Notes: generated by a model not told the origin, from the letters alone. 64,000 nucleotides of DNA from Pseudomonadota bacterium (GCA_018242295.1 JAFECE010000005.1:62001-126000); one strand, 5' to 3'; positions 47,001-55,573 are shown, numbered from the stretch's first letter. A program made the numbers and translations.

Positions 47001-47560
47001 CCGAACGCGACGATCTCGAGCAGGCCATCGCGAAGCTGAGGGGCGCCATTCAGCAGCTCAATCGCGAGGGGAAATCGCGGCTGGATGAAGCGTTCGCGAC
47101 GGTCAACGCACATTTCGAGCGGCTGTTCACGCATTTGTTCGGTGGCGGCGAAGCGCGGCTCGAAATGATCGAGAGCCCGGAAGATCCGCTCGAGGGCGGC
47201 CTCGAAATCATCGCCAAGCCGCCCGGTAAAAAGCCGGCGACGCTATCGCTCCTGTCCGGCGGCGAGCAGACGCTGACGGCCTTGTCGCTGATCTTCGCCG
47301 TGTTCCTGACGAACCCCTCGCCAATCTGCGTCCTCGACGAAGTGGACGCGCCGCTGGACGACGCCAACGTCGACCGCTTCTGCCGGCTCATGGAGCAGAT
47401 GTCGACGGAGACCGCGACGCGTTTCCTCGTCATCACGCACCATCCGATGACGATGGCGCGGATGAACCGTCTGTTTGGCGTCACGATGGCCGAAAAAGGC
47501 GTATCGCAGCTCGTCTCAGTGGACTTGCAGACGGCACAAAGTTTCCGCGAAGCGAGCTAA
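44099..47560 (+). CDS. smc: Chromosome segregation protein SMC
   Basis: ATP-dependent condensin subunit of 1153 residues. The N-terminal head has Walker A GPNGCGKSN at 31-39. Long coiled coils flank a hinge at roughly residues 500-650 (SDEGAYPPAVDNIRVSPGY is inside it). The C-terminal head has the ABC signature LSGGEQTLTALSL near 1052 and Walker B CVLDEVDAPLDDANV near 1079. The order and length are typical. ScpA/ScpB partners are not in the window. It begins a stretch that ends with a small membrane protein and a terminator-like structure before the atp operon. Confidence 0.98.
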   Translation: MKITRLRLLGFKSFVDATELVIEPGLTGVVGPNGCGKSNLLEALRWVMGESSHKSMRAAAMDDVIFSGSGGRPERSSAEVTMFLDNSARKAPAEFNDGDLIEITRRIEREAGSAYRINGREVRARDVKVLFEDAATGARSPALVRQGQIGEIVNSKPEQRRRILEDAAGIAGLHTRRHEAELKLRAAETNIERLNDVAGQLQSQTESLKRQARQARRYKELSTDIRQQEALALHLTWQDAHGSVEHEEAQLTETMMRLGAATEAEAKAFKEELRLAEALPPLREAEAVKAAALARFKIEQENLEREANRAAERARELEARAKHLEADLARETGFIHEAKETLLHLDADLAAIKEADRKAIDEEAKEKSKLETAEAHRVRTEALFADITHRAADARAKLKSLEAALSERKDLVGKIARQITAFDAQIENLRSKAPDGEHVSDMAHRGQALAQDISKIEADTLTAEETVKTAQAEAKARRDEAQRVRLAANAFSTERDTIAKLLARSDEGAYPPAVDNIRVSPGYETALGAALGDDLEAPIAPEASVHWRRLDLPAEDHALPADAEPLVMHVEAPQELTRRLRQIGVVKRSEGARLQPHLKTGQRLVSREGDLWRWDGFVAAAGGVTPAAQRLAHKNRLAELDRSAQAVLDKAKDTIDGERKAATAAQHAEAEERRLRQLWREKQNELAQVRQQLTGLEKLQRESETQLAAVTAQRARADEELTNAQARHVEIEAHIVTMSVGEDLEPQLKTAQAEAEEARREVAESRARLGSLERDKQIRVERIRHANADIARWHGRQHSAEAQVQALDIRLKEARDEMTATADLPERIAAQRETLLSALSRADDERRAAADTLASAENAIRAATESLRSIQSEVSAAREANARIETRLENARHKRQEAARHIREAFEVAPEACLALAELPEASAIPLLADVERHLTRLKADRERLGGVNLQADDDLAEVSKQLDSLVAERDDLEQAIAKLRGAIQQLNREGKSRLDEAFATVNAHFERLFTHLFGGGEARLEMIESPEDPLEGGLEIIAKPPGKKPATLSLLSGGEQTLTALSLIFAVFLTNPSPICVLDEVDAPLDDANVDRFCRLMEQMSTETATRFLVITHHPMTMARMNRLFGVTMAEKGVSQLVSVDLQTAQSFREAS

Positions 47561-47669
47561 CTACCGATACTTATTCGCATTATTCGCTTATGCTGGCCCC
47601 AGAGTTAACGTCTCGGGAACCAGAGAGTTGGGCACGCGTTTCGCTTTCCTGGAGAAAGGAGACCGCCCA

Positions 47670-47969
47670 ATGCAACCACAGAATGATCCGCGCTCACGAC
47701 GTTCGACAATCGAACCGACGGAAGCCCGGCAGGCGTCGCCGCGCAAAACGAACTTTCGGGTTTTGCTGGCGTCGATGGCGCTCGCGGTGGCGGTCGGTGT
47801 CGTTCTTGTTGCGAGCTTCTGGCAAACGACCCCAACGAGCATGGACTACTCCTCGGGTGGTAAGCTCGGGCAGCAGAGCCCGACCCCGCAAAGTCCGCCA
47901 GCAACCCCGCCAGCCGCGGCGCTTGGCTCAACGAATCCTGGAGGCCAACAGACCCCTTCCACTCCCTAA
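47670..47969 (+). CDS. Small single-span protein (99 residues) after smc
   Basis: Not recognised. ATG 47670 follows GGAGAAAGGAG, a strong purine-rich SD. The N-terminus is basic and polar (ESTR-type run RSRRSTIEPTEARQ), a membrane span follows (VLLASMALAVAVGVVLVASF), and the tail is a Pro/Ser/Thr/Gln-rich low-complexity stretch outside the membrane. The predicted orientation is N-in. It lies between smc and the atp operon, ended by a terminator-like hairpin. Confidence 0.7.
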   Translation: MQPQNDPRSRRSTIEPTEARQASPRKTNFRVLLASMALAVAVGVVLVASFWQTTPTSMDYSSGGKLGQQSPTPQSPPATPPAAALGSTNPGGQQTPSTP

Positions 47970-47997
47970 ATTCATAAAAAAATATCTTTTGATCCCT

Positions 47998-48032
47998 GGG
48001 CCTTCCCGATTCCGGGGAGACCTTTTTATTTT
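47998..48032 (+). terminator. Terminator-like hairpin before the atp operon
   Basis: Bases GG...TTCCC and GGGAG...CC flank a short loop at 47998-48022, followed by TTTTTATTTT at 48023-48032. The stem has mismatches, so strength is uncertain. It fits as the end of the smc/99-residue transcript. Confidence 0.5.
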
Positions 48033-48114
48033 GCGGCGCACGCGCGAAAAAGGCGCGACAATCCCTGCGCGGTTTAGCCGTACCCTAGGGATGGAGATGA
48101 TAATGCCCAATTCC

Positions 48115-48143
48115 TTGACACCCCCAGACCCCAAATCTATGGT
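48115..48143 (+). promoter_or_regulatory. Putative sigma70-type promoter of the atp operon
   Basis: TTGACA (48115-48120, perfect -35) and TATGGT (48138-48143, four of six -10 bases) are separated by exactly 17 bases. Transcription would start about 50 bases before the atpI ATG. Its position after a terminator-like hairpin supports an independent operon. Confidence 0.6.
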
Positions 48144-48201
48144 CCGCGCCGTCGATCTCCCTGAGAGGCCGGTTTTCCTCGTGTTCTGGATGGATTGAGC
48201 C

Positions 48202-48612
48202 ATGTCAGCCGATGGCAAGGGTCAGCGTCCGGAAGGCGGTGAAATTAGCCCGGAAGACCGTGAAGCAATTCGCAAGCGGTCGGCAGAAATCGGCCAAAAG
48301 CTCGATGCGCTCCAAGCACGGAAAGCGGAACGGGCGAAGGTCGGGTCGGCGACGGGCGGATCTCAGCAGTCCGCCTACGGAACGGCCTTCAAGTTTGCTG
48401 CTGATCTCGTCGTCGGCGTTGTCGTCGGCGGAGGGCTCGGATGGGCACTCGACAGGCAATTCGGCACGGCGCCGTGGTTGATGATCCTTCTCGTGGTCAT
48501 GGGCTTTGCGGCGGGTCTTCTGAATGTTGTCCGCGCCGCTCAAAGGGCGCAGGCAGAAAACGAGCCGCTACAAAAAGCGGCACCGTCCGTCAAAGATGAC
48601 GACGGGGAATGA
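48202..48612 (+). CDS. atpI: ATP synthase protein I
   Basis: A 136-residue accessory protein of F0 assembly, proposed to help c-ring assembly or Mg2+ uptake. It has a charged N-terminal helix (REAIRKRSAEIGQKLDALQ) and two adjacent hydrophobic segments, KFAADLVVGVVVGGGLGWAL and WLMILLVVMGFAAGLLNV, linked by FGTAP. First gene of atpI-B-E-F'-F. AtpB follows after 17 bases. Confidence 0.9.
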   Translation: MSADGKGQRPEGGEISPEDREAIRKRSAEIGQKLDALQARKAERAKVGSATGGSQQSAYGTAFKFAADLVVGVVVGGGLGWALDRQFGTAPWLMILLVVMGFAAGLLNVVRAAQRAQAENEPLQKAAPSVKDDDGE

Positions 48613-48629
48613 GACACTAGGGGGTTACC

Positions 48630-49379
48630 TTGGCCGCTGAAGGTGCCGGACATCATAGTCCGATGGAACAGTTCGAGATCCGGAAGCTCGTGGATCTCAA
48701 TTTTCTAGGTCATGATATCTCGTTCACGAACTCATCGCTGATGATGATCGTGGCACTGCTTCTCATTTCCGGTTTCATGATTTACGCGATGAACAGCCGT
48801 TCGCTGGTGCCGACGCGCATTCAATCGCTTGCAGAGATCGTCTACGAATACGTCGCCGGTATGGTCAAAGAGAACCTCGGCGAAGAGGGAATGAAATACT
48901 TCCCCTGGGTGTTCTCGATCTTCATGTTCATCCTGGTGTTGAACGTCATCGGCCTCATCCCGGGCAACTTCACCGTCACCAGCCACATCATTGTCACCTT
49001 TGCGCTGGCCGCCATGGTCTGGCTCACGGCGACGTTTATCGGTTTCTGGAAGCATGGCTTCGGCTATCTGAAGCTGTTCGTGCCGTCGGGCGTGCCGTTC
49101 TGGCTGATGCCCGTCATCGTACCGATCGAGCTCATTTCCTACTTCATCCGTCCGGTCAGCCACTCGGTACGTCTCTTCGCCAACATGATGGCGGGCCACA
49201 CGATGCTCAAGGTTTTCGCCGGCTTTGCCGTGATGCTTCCCTGGTGGGGCAAGGTCGCGCCCGCCGGCTTCATGGTTGCCTTCACGGGCCTCGAGCTGCT
49301 GGTGGCCTTCCTTCAGGCACTCATCTTTACCGTGCTCACCTGCATCTACGTCAACGATGCCGTGAACATGCACCACTGA
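48630..49379 (+). CDS. atpB: F0F1 ATP synthase subunit a
   Basis: Proton-channel subunit of 249 residues with five to six membrane spans. The essential Arg lies in HSVRLFANMMAGHTML. The conserved LIPGNFTVTSH and the C-terminal LEVLVAFLQA-type helix (LELLVAFLQALIFTVLTCIY) are present. The start is TTG 48630 with an AGGGG SD at 5-base spacing; ATG 48663 is a shorter alternative. Third-party readers should note that no F1 genes follow: alphaproteobacteria keep F0 and F1 in separate operons. Confidence 0.96.
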   Translation: MAAEGAGHHSPMEQFEIRKLVDLNFLGHDISFTNSSLMMIVALLLISGFMIYAMNSRSLVPTRIQSLAEIVYEYVAGMVKENLGEEGMKYFPWVFSIFMFILVLNVIGLIPGNFTVTSHIIVTFALAAMVWLTATFIGFWKHGFGYLKLFVPSGVPFWLMPVIVPIELISYFIRPVSHSVRLFANMMAGHTMLKVFAGFAVMLPWWGKVAPAGFMVAFTGLELLVAFLQALIFTVLTCIYVNDAVNMHH

Positions 49380-49442
49380 TAGGTCCGGTTACCGGACTTT
49401 CGGAATTCCAACGCAAAAAGCGAAGCAAAGGGAGACTTTGAA

Positions 49443-49667
49443 ATGGAACTCGCAGCAGCAAAGATGATCGGTGCGGGCCTTGCCTGCTCGGCTCTGATCG
49501 GCGCCGGCGTCGGCATCGGCAACATCTTCGGTAACTATCTCTCGGGTGCGATGCGCAATCCGTCGGCTGCGCCTGGCCAGTTCACCAACCTGCTGATCGG
49601 CTTCGCTCTCGCCGAAGCAACGGGCCTTTTCGGTCTTCTGATCGCGCTCATCATTCTTTACGGTTGA
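49443..49667 (+). CDS. atpE: F0F1 ATP synthase subunit c
   Basis: Ring-forming proteolipid of 74 residues. Helix 1 is Gly-rich (IGAGLACSALIGAGVGIGNIF), the polar loop is RNPSAAPG, and helix 2 holds the proton-binding Glu58 in FALAEATGLFG. The sequence lacks the sodium-binding pattern, so proton coupling is expected. It has an SD (GGGAG) shortly before ATG 49443. Confidence 0.97.
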   Translation: MELAAAKMIGAGLACSALIGAGVGIGNIFGNYLSGAMRNPSAAPGQFTNLLIGFALAEATGLFGLLIALIILYG

Positions 49668-49714
49668 GACTGGGCTGGTAAGACCAAGATACGCCCAAGC
49701 AACCGGAGGCTACT

Positions 49715-50293
49715 ATGTTTGCCGGCACGTCCCTGCTGCTAACGGCCGCCGCTCAGGCGGCCGAGATTGCCGCTGAATCTGGCGCCGCGCCGCACCAGTC
49801 AGGCGGCTTGCCGCAGCTCAACTCGCATTACTTCTCGCCACAGCTCTTCTGGCTGGCGATTACGTTCGTGACGCTGCTTTTCGTGATGTCGAAGATTGCG
49901 CTTCCGCGCGTCGGAGAGGTTCTCGAAGAGCGTCGCGACCGCATCAAGCGCGATCTCGACGCCGCGTCACGCCTGAAGGCCGAAACCGACAAAGCGCTTG
50001 CCGACTACGAAAAGGCGCTTGCCGACGCACGTTCCAATGCTTCCGGCATTGCCAAGGAAACGCGCGAAAAGCTCGCCGCCGAAACGGATACGGAGCGTCA
50101 TCGCGTCGACGATCAGATCGCCGCGAAACTTCGTGAAGCCGATAAGCGCATCGCCGCCACGAAGTCCAAAGCGACTTCGGCAATCGGCGAGATCGCAACG
50201 GATACGGCGAGAGCTGTCGTCGAGAAACTCATCGGTCAGAGCGTTACGCCCGATGATGTGAAGAAGGTGCTCCGCCCGGTGGCGGGCGAGTGA
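49715..50293 (+). CDS. atpF2: F0F1 ATP synthase subunit b'
   Basis: Peripheral-stalk subunit of 192 residues, the b' form found in phototrophs and alphaproteobacteria. An Ala-rich N-terminal extension of about 45 residues (FAGTSLLLTAAAQAAEIA...) precedes one membrane span (LFWLAITFVTLLFVMSKIAL). A long charged coiled coil follows (ERRDRIKRDLDAASRLKAE). It begins 47 bases after atpE. Confidence 0.95.
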   Translation: MFAGTSLLLTAAAQAAEIAAESGAAPHQSGGLPQLNSHYFSPQLFWLAITFVTLLFVMSKIALPRVGEVLEERRDRIKRDLDAASRLKAETDKALADYEKALADARSNASGIAKETREKLAAETDTERHRVDDQIAAKLREADKRIAATKSKATSAIGEIATDTARAVVEKLIGQSVTPDDVKKVLRPVAGE

Positions 50294-50303
50294 GGATTTA
50301 GAG

Positions 50304-50795
50304 ATGTTCGATCCAAACGATCCGCTTTTCTGGGTTGCACTCTCCTTCGTCGTGTTCGTAGCGGTCGTGCTTTACTATCGCGTGCCTGCACTCGTTACGA
50401 AGTCGCTCGACGATCGCGCGGATGCAATCCGCCGGGAACTCGACGAGGCGCGGAAGCTGCGCGAAGAGGCTCAGGCCCTGCTCGCTGACTACCAGCGTAA
50501 GGCCCGCGAGGCCGAGAACGAAGCCAAGTCCATCATCGAGCAGGCCAAGCGCGAAGCCGAAGCACTTGCGTCCGACTCGCGTAAGGCTCTCGTCGAGAGC
50601 CTCGAGAGACGCTCGAAGATCGCCGAAGAGAAGATTGCACGCGCCGAAACGCAGGCTTTGAGTGAAGTCCGTTCGACGGCAGTGGAAACTGCAATCGCGG
50701 CCGCGCATGAGATCCTTAAGGCCCGTGCCGGCGGCGCGACTGGCGAATCGCTGGTTGCGAGCTCGATCAGCGACCTTCGCGGCAAGCTCAACTAA
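50304..50795 (+). CDS. atpF: F0F1 ATP synthase subunit b
   Basis: Second stalk subunit, 163 residues. The N-terminal membrane span is FWVALSFVVFVAVVLYYRVP, followed by the conserved coiled coil (LDDRADAIRRELDEARKLRE). b and b' would form a heterodimeric stalk. It ends the operon, 31 bases before a strong terminator. Confidence 0.96.
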   Translation: MFDPNDPLFWVALSFVVFVAVVLYYRVPALVTKSLDDRADAIRRELDEARKLREEAQALLADYQRKAREAENEAKSIIEQAKREAEALASDSRKALVESLERRSKIAEEKIARAETQALSEVRSTAVETAIAAAHEILKARAGGATGESLVASSISDLRGKLN

Positions 50796-50821
50796 CGAGC
50801 GCCGTAGACAAATCCGAAATT

Positions 50822-50853
50822 AAAAAGGCCAAGCTTCGCGCTTGGCCTTTTTT
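50822..50853. terminator. Bidirectional terminator of the atp operon
   Basis: GGCCAAGC (50827-50834) and GCTTGGCC (50840-50847) form a perfect 8-bp stem, with AAAAA on the left and TTTTTT on the right. It ends the atp operon on the plus strand and can serve the minus-strand lipoprotein gene, which stops at 50886. Confidence 0.92.
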
Positions 50854-50885
50854 GTTTTCCGGATTTGCAGAGTTCGAGAACTGTC

Positions 50886-51587
50886 TCAGCCGGAGCTCGG
50901 TGCCCGGCTGTCGAAACCGACGATTAGCTCATATTCGCCGGGCCGCGATCCTTCGGCGATCGGGAACGTCACCGTTCGCACCGCCGAGAAATAACTGATC
51001 GGCTTGTCGAGGCCGACGTTGACGTCCACCTTCACGCTGTCCGACGCGACTTTGGTGCGCTTCGAATCGTTGACGGCGACCGTTATTGGCAGTGTCACGT
51101 TGCCCGGCTGGCCTTTCGGGCCGAGAAGAAGGCGGCCGGAAAAGCCGTATTTCACGGTCACGCGGCCGGGCTCGATCTGGCACTCGCGGGCCGTCTTCGT
51201 GATCTCGCCACGCTGCGCGACGGCAAGCGCATCGCCTACGTGGCCGACCTGATAGAACGTGATGTAATTGTCATGCGGCGCGATAATGAGCCGCGGACAG
51301 CCAGCATCGACCTCGCCGACGAACGTACTGCCCGTCGTCGGGTCGCTCGATTTGGCGGCGTCGAGCAATTGTGCTTCGGACACCGATGAAATCTGTGGAT
51401 TATCAGAAGAGCCGCCGAACATGCCGCCGCCGAGACCGGAGGTCAAAGACGACATTCCGCAACCGCCGAGAGCCGCGAGCGTGACGGCGAGCGAAGCGTA
51501 GGCGCACACCCGGGCCGGCGAAGGACAACGGCGCACCGTCGTCACATCCCTGCTATAAGGATGCCGAAAACCCGAATTGAGCAACAT
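50886..51587 (-). CDS. Putative lipoprotein of unknown function
   Basis: A 233-residue protein with an N-terminal export signal and lipobox (LAVTLAALGGC), then a Gly/Ser-rich stretch (SSLTSGLGGGMFGGSS). The body is beta-rich with no recognised catalytic motif (RVTVKYGFSGRLLLGPKGQP, PISYFSAVRTVTFPI). The start was set at 51587, with GGGGGA just upstream, rather than a longer frame whose extra N-terminus is not signal-like. It is divergent from ispH. An orthologue is expected in relatives but I cannot name a family. Confidence 0.68.
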   Translation of the reverse strand: MLLNSGFRHPYSRDVTTVRRCPSPARVCAYASLAVTLAALGGCGMSSLTSGLGGGMFGGSSDNPQISSVSEAQLLDAAKSSDPTTGSTFVGEVDAGCPRLIIAPHDNYITFYQVGHVGDALAVAQRGEITKTARECQIEPGRVTVKYGFSGRLLLGPKGQPGNVTLPITVAVNDSKRTKVASDSVKVDVNVGLDKPISYFSAVRTVTFPIAEGSRPGEYELIVGFDSRAPSSG

Positions 51588-51711
51588 TGTCCCCCAAGGT
51601 TCAAACTTCCGGCCCCTTGTTTTGTCTAAAAAGCACCGTAGCATCCGATAGTTTCGGTTCCCAAGTGCATTTTCACGCGCGCCGAACGAGTATAAAGGAC
51701 GTCTTTCTTCC

Positions 51712-52716
51712 ATGTCGGGCCTTAACCAAACCGAAGCGACCGTGCAAAAGCCGCCTCTCAAAATCCTACTCGCTGCCCCGCGCGGTTTCTGTGCCGGCGT
51801 CGATCGTGCCATTCAAATCGTAGAACAGGCTTTGACGAAATTCGGCGCCCCCGTCTACGTCCGTCATGAAATCGTGCACAACCGTTATGTTGTTGATTCC
51901 CTGAGGGCTAAAGGCGCCGTTTTTGTGAAGGAGCTGGATGAGATTCCAGATACCTCGCAGCCCGTGATTTTTTCGGCACACGGTGTGAGCAAGACAATTC
52001 CTGAGGTGGCGCGCGGCCGAAACATGTTCGTCGTCGACGCGACCTGCCCGCTCGTATCGAAGGTCCACATGGAAACGGCTCGTCACCACGAGCAGGGCCG
52101 GGAAATTATTCTCGTCGGACACCGTGGCCATCCCGAAGTCGTGGGCACGCTCGGACAATTGCCCGAGGGCGCGATCACGCTGGTCGAATCCGTCGAGGAT
52201 GTGCGGGCATTCACGCCGAAGGACCCAGAAAATCTTGCCTTCGTCACGCAGACGACGCTGTCGCTCGATGATACGGCCGAGATCGTTGCCGTTCTCAAAG
52301 AGCGCTTTCCGGGGATCGGCGGCCCAGTCAAAGAAGACATCTGCTACGCGACGACCAACCGGCAAAATGCGGTCAAGGCCTTGGCGCCGCAAATCGACGG
52401 ATTGATCGTGGTCGGCGGTCCGAAAAGCTCGAATTCGTTGCGCCTGGTCGAAGTCGCGGCACGCGCGGGCTGCCGGTTTTCATTCCTGGTCGAGCGCGCG
52501 ACTGACATCCCGTGGGAGAAGCTCGAGGGAGCGGAAACCATCGGCATCACGGCCGGTGCATCGGCGCCGGAGGTCATTGTCGAAGAAGTGGTCGAAGCGT
52601 TTCGCAGCCGCTATGATGTGACGATCGACGTCGTCACGACGCTCGAGGAGCGCGTGATCTTCAATGTGCCGCGGGAAGTCCGGGTCGCGCGCGCTCCCGT
52701 CGGGCAGCAGCACTAA
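51712..52716 (+). CDS. ispH: 4-hydroxy-3-methylbut-2-enyl diphosphate reductase
   Basis: Last enzyme of the MEP pathway, an iron-sulfur reductase yielding IPP and DMAPP. The 334-residue protein has its three cluster cysteines in [12 protein letters not shown] (Cys27), VDATCPLV and [11 protein letters not shown]. The HEIVHN and [10 protein letters not shown] motifs and Glu in the TQTTL region match the family. A TATAAA box lies 16 bases before the ATG. It starts the ispH-thrB-rnhA group. Confidence 0.97.
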   Translation: MSGLNQTEATVQKPPLKILLAAPRGFCAGVDRAIQIVEQALTKFGAPVYVRHEIVHNRYVVDSLRAKGAVFVKELDEIPDTSQPVIFSAHGVSKTIPEVARGRNMFVVDATCPLVSKVHMETARHHEQGREIILVGHRGHPEVVGTLGQLPEGAITLVESVEDVRAFTPKDPENLAFVTQTTLSLDDTAEIVAVLKERFPGIGGPVKEDICYATTNRQNAVKALAPQIDGLIVVGGPKSSNSLRLVEVAARAGCRFSFLVERATDIPWEKLEGAETIGITAGASAPEVIVEEVVEAFRSRYDVTIDVVTTLEERVIFNVPREVRVARAPVGQQH

Positions 52717-52737
52717 CTCCATCCAGCGCGCGGGAAC

Positions 52738-53709
52738 ATGGCCGTCTATACAGAAGTCAGCGACGACGAGCTTGCGCGCTTCATCGATGGATACGCGCTC
52801 GGGCGGCTGCTTTCATTCAAGGGAATTGCCGAGGGCGTCGAGAACACTAACTACCTGGTGCATACGACGGAAGGGACGTTCATTCTGACGCTCTACGAAA
52901 AGCGCGTCGATCCCGCCGATTTGCCGTTCTTTCTCGGATTGATGGAACATCTTTCGGCGGGGGGCGTGACCTGCCCGCTGCCGGTACGCGACAAGAGCGG
53001 GCGGATTTTGAATGAGCTTGCTGGACGGCAGGCGGCGCTTATCACGTTCCTCGAAGGCGTCTGGCCGAAGCGGCCCAAAGTTTCCCATGTTCTCGAACTT
53101 GGGAAGGTCCTCGCCCGCATGCATATCGCGGGCGAAAACTTTTCGTTGAAGCGCGCCAATGCCCTGGGTCTCGCCGGGTGGCGACCCCTGTTCGACAAAT
53201 TCTCGTCGCGAACCGAAGAGATCTGCGGCGGTCTTCATGACCTGATCGCGAACGAGCTTCGTTACCTCGAACGCTCTTGGCCGCAGGATCTCGCTGAGGG
53301 GATCATCCATGCCGATCTCTTCCCGGACAACGTCTTCTTCATCGACACCAAGCTTTCGGGCATTATCGACTTCTACTTCGCCTGCAACGATGCGCTCGCC
53401 TTCGACATCGCCATCTGCCTCAACGCGTGGTGTTTCGATGCCAAATCGCAATTCGATCCTGCGAAGGGCGGTGCGCTGCTCGAGGGTTACAACAGCGTTC
53501 GTCCCCTCAGCGAAGCGGAGCGCGTCGCCATGCCGGTGCTGGCTCGCGGCGCGGCGATGCGCTTTCTGCTGACCCGCAGCTACGACTGGCTCAACACCCC
53601 GAAAGACGCGCTCGTCGCGCGCAAGGATCCCGCCGACTACGTACAGCGGCTCAAATTTCACCAATCGGTCGGCAATATTGCCGAATACACGGCACAGCTA
53701 ACTTCATGA
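52738..53709 (+). CDS. thrB: Homoserine kinase, ThrB (choline-kinase-like type)
   Basis: Phosphorylates homoserine in threonine synthesis. The 323-residue protein is of the aminoglycoside-phosphotransferase-like type, not GHMP. The catalytic loop reads [16 protein letters not shown] and the metal-binding residues in [12 protein letters not shown] follow. [16 protein letters not shown] is the nucleotide-binding start. The gene lies 21 bases after ispH and 10 before rnhA. ThrC, the next pathway enzyme, is encoded about 9 kb further on. Confidence 0.93.
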   Translation: MAVYTEVSDDELARFIDGYALGRLLSFKGIAEGVENTNYLVHTTEGTFILTLYEKRVDPADLPFFLGLMEHLSAGGVTCPLPVRDKSGRILNELAGRQAALITFLEGVWPKRPKVSHVLELGKVLARMHIAGENFSLKRANALGLAGWRPLFDKFSSRTEEICGGLHDLIANELRYLERSWPQDLAEGIIHADLFPDNVFFIDTKLSGIIDFYFACNDALAFDIAICLNAWCFDAKSQFDPAKGGALLEGYNSVRPLSEAERVAMPVLARGAAMRFLLTRSYDWLNTPKDALVARKDPADYVQRLKFHQSVGNIAEYTAQLTS

Positions 53710-53719
53710 CGCTAACTTG

Positions 53720-54205
53720 ATGACCGGCGAACGACCAAAGGTTCTGATCTACAGCGACGGCGCATGCTCGGGAAACCCGGGGCCCGGCGGCTGGGGCGCA
53801 ATCCTCATTTCCGGCGAACACCGGAAAGAGATCAACGGCGGCGAAGAGCTGACGACGAACAATCGCATGGAACTCAAAGCGGCGATTTCAGCGCTTGAAG
53901 CGCTCAAGAAGAAGAGCGACGTCGAGCTCTGGACGGACAGCGTCTACGTCCGCAACGGCATCACGTCGTGGATCCACGGCTGGAAGAAAAACGGCTGGCG
54001 GACCGCCGATAAAAAGCCGGTCAAAAACGCGGAGCTCTGGCAGGAGCTGGACGCCTTACGCAACAAGCATCATGTCGTCTGGCATTGGCTGAAGGGCCAT
54101 GCCGGCCATCCGGAAAACGAGCGCGCCGATGAACTGGCGCGCATCGCCATGGCCCCGTTCAAGACGCGGGGCCGTCCGGTTCAACCGGCCAACAATTCAA
54201 AGTGA
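53720..54205 (+). CDS. rnhA: Ribonuclease HI
   Basis: Cleaves RNA in RNA-DNA hybrids. The 161-residue protein has all catalytic residues: Asp13 in [16 protein letters not shown], Glu51 in [10 protein letters not shown], Asp73 in [11 protein letters not shown] and Asp in [10 protein letters not shown]. The start ATG 53720 is preferred to the adjacent TTG. It overlaps the convergent peroxiredoxin gene by 9 bases. Confidence 0.97.
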   Translation: MTGERPKVLIYSDGACSGNPGPGGWGAILISGEHRKEINGGEELTTNNRMELKAAISALEALKKKSDVELWTDSVYVRNGITSWIHGWKKNGWRTADKKPVKNAELWQELDALRNKHHVVWHWLKGHAGHPENERADELARIAMAPFKTRGRPVQPANNSK

Positions 54206-54694
54206 GCGGTCGATCATCGAGCAGAGGTTTGCGGCGCTCGACTTTTCCGCGACAGGCGGGCTGTCCTCGACGTTCAGGACTTTGACCACGCCGTTATCGA
54301 CGAGCATCGCATAGCGCTTCGATCGGAGCCCGAGACCGAAATTCGAAAGGTCGATCTCGAGGCCTACAGCCTTGGCAAAATCGCCCGAACCGTCCGCCAG
54401 CATTTCGATCTTGCCCGTTGCGCCGGTGTCTTTCGCCCAGTTCGTCAAGACGAAGATGTCGTTCACGGCCGTGCAGGCGATGGTGTCGATGCCCTTAGCC
54501 TTCAGCTCGCCGACGCGTTCGACGAAGCCCGGCATGTGGGTTTTGCTGCAGGTCGGGGTATAGGCGCCAGGAACGGCGAAGATCGCCACTTTCTTGCCGG
54601 AGAAAATTTCGCTTACCGATTTGGGTTGCGGGCCATCGGCGCCCATGATCGTGAACTTGCCATCCGGCAGCTTATCTCCAACGTTGATCGTCAT
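54197..54694 (-). CDS. Peroxiredoxin, Prx5/AHP1-like
   Basis: A 165-residue thioredoxin-fold peroxidase. The peroxidatic cysteine lies in [16 protein letters not shown], with the P-x3-T-x2-C motif. Conserved [14 protein letters not shown] and [12 protein letters not shown] fit the Prx5 group. It reduces H2O2 or alkyl hydroperoxides, probably with a thioredoxin or glutaredoxin partner that is not encoded here. It converges on rnhA with a 9-base overlap. Confidence 0.93.
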   Translation of the reverse strand: MTINVGDKLPDGKFTIMGADGPQPKSVSEIFSGKKVAIFAVPGAYTPTCSKTHMPGFVERVGELKAKGIDTIACTAVNDIFVLTNWAKDTGATGKIEMLADGSGDFAKAVGLEIDLSNFGLGLRSKRYAMLVDNGVVKVLNVEDSPPVAEKSSAANLCSMIDRSL

Positions 54695-54748
54695 GGCATC
54701 CTCTGAGTTCGTTTCTCCAGGTGGCTTCTATGTAGCTGCTGCGAAGCG

Positions 54749-55573
54749 CTACTCAAGAGTAATCGTCGTCTCGGACTGGCCCTTGCCGTCGATCATCGTG
54801 ACCGTCAGCGGCTTGCCCTTCAAACCCTTGACGTCGACCCCGTCCGTCAGATCGACTTCGAATACGGCCTTCCCTGAGGCGTCCTTTACGCGTTTCGGCA
54901 GCGGCACATAGAGGCCTCCCGGCGCTTCCACGAAGGCGTCGGCCGTTGCGAGCTGAGCGGTTTCGACGTTCAACACGAGCTTCGGTTTGCCGCCGTTTTG
55001 ATCGAGGTGCCAGCCGGCGAGAGTGGGGTCTATACCCGGCCGTGGCTTCGTGACGGGAACGTTGGCGAGAATGTTCGTCAGCTCTTCGGAGGCGCCGACA
55101 CCCGGCGGGATCACCAGTTGCAGGTCAGCTTCGGCGGGGATGCAGATGTCCTTGCAAACGCCGTAGGCGACCTTGGCGTGAAGCGTAACGGGCTTGGTCG
55201 GATCTGCCGGCTTCACCGATACCGGAAAGAACACGCCATTCTTATAGCCGACCACGTCTCCGGCCTTGTCGTGCATCCGGTGCGGCGCGGGAAAAAGGAC
55301 TGTTGCGGATGCGAGGTTGGCTGATCCCTGCCAGTCGAATTCCGGCGGCACGCCACCGGCATCGCCCGGCGAACGCCAATAGGTTTTCCATCCGTCGGGC
55401 ATCGCCACCTCGACGCCAGCGTAAAGTCCCAACGCTCCATCTCGCGTGGCGCTTCCAGCTAGAAGCCGGGCCTTGTTGTTGAAACCTTCGTGCCATTCGG
55501 ACACGACGGGGCCAGGATCGCTCCATGCGGCGACGGTGCCCAGAAACAAAAACGCTATAGCCAGTCTGATCAA
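54749..55573 (-). CDS. DsbD N-terminal (alpha)-like exported domain protein
   Basis: A 274-residue protein that contains only the DsbD/ScsB-type N-terminal immunoglobulin-like domain: no transmembrane electron-transfer region and no thioredoxin domain. A signal peptide is visible (IRLAIAFLFLGTVAAWS). The Cys pair is in AYGVCKDICIPAE (C-x3-C), as in the ScsB-like group. Start TTG 55573 is chosen because it follows AAAGG-type purines and begins the hydrophobic signal. A longer frame to 55633 adds a non-signal-like N-terminus. It is divergent from yqgE. Confidence 0.78.
   Translation of the reverse strand: MIRLAIAFLFLGTVAAWSDPGPVVSEWHEGFNNKARLLAGSATRDGALGLYAGVEVAMPDGWKTYWRSPGDAGGVPPEFDWQGSANLASATVLFPAPHRMHDKAGDVVGYKNGVFFPVSVKPADPTKPVTLHAKVAYGVCKDICIPAEADLQLVIPPGVGASEELTNILANVPVTKPRPGIDPTLAGWHLDQNGGKPKLVLNVETAQLATADAFVEAPGGLYVPLPKRVKDASGKAVFEVDLTDGVDVKGLKGKPLTVTMIDGKGQSETTITLE

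Noticed and set aside
48103-48198. A 31-codon ORF ending 3 bases before the atpI ATG, with GGAG upstream
   Set aside because: It overlaps a better-supported promoter (TTGACA-N17-TATGGT), so its start would lie upstream of the transcript.
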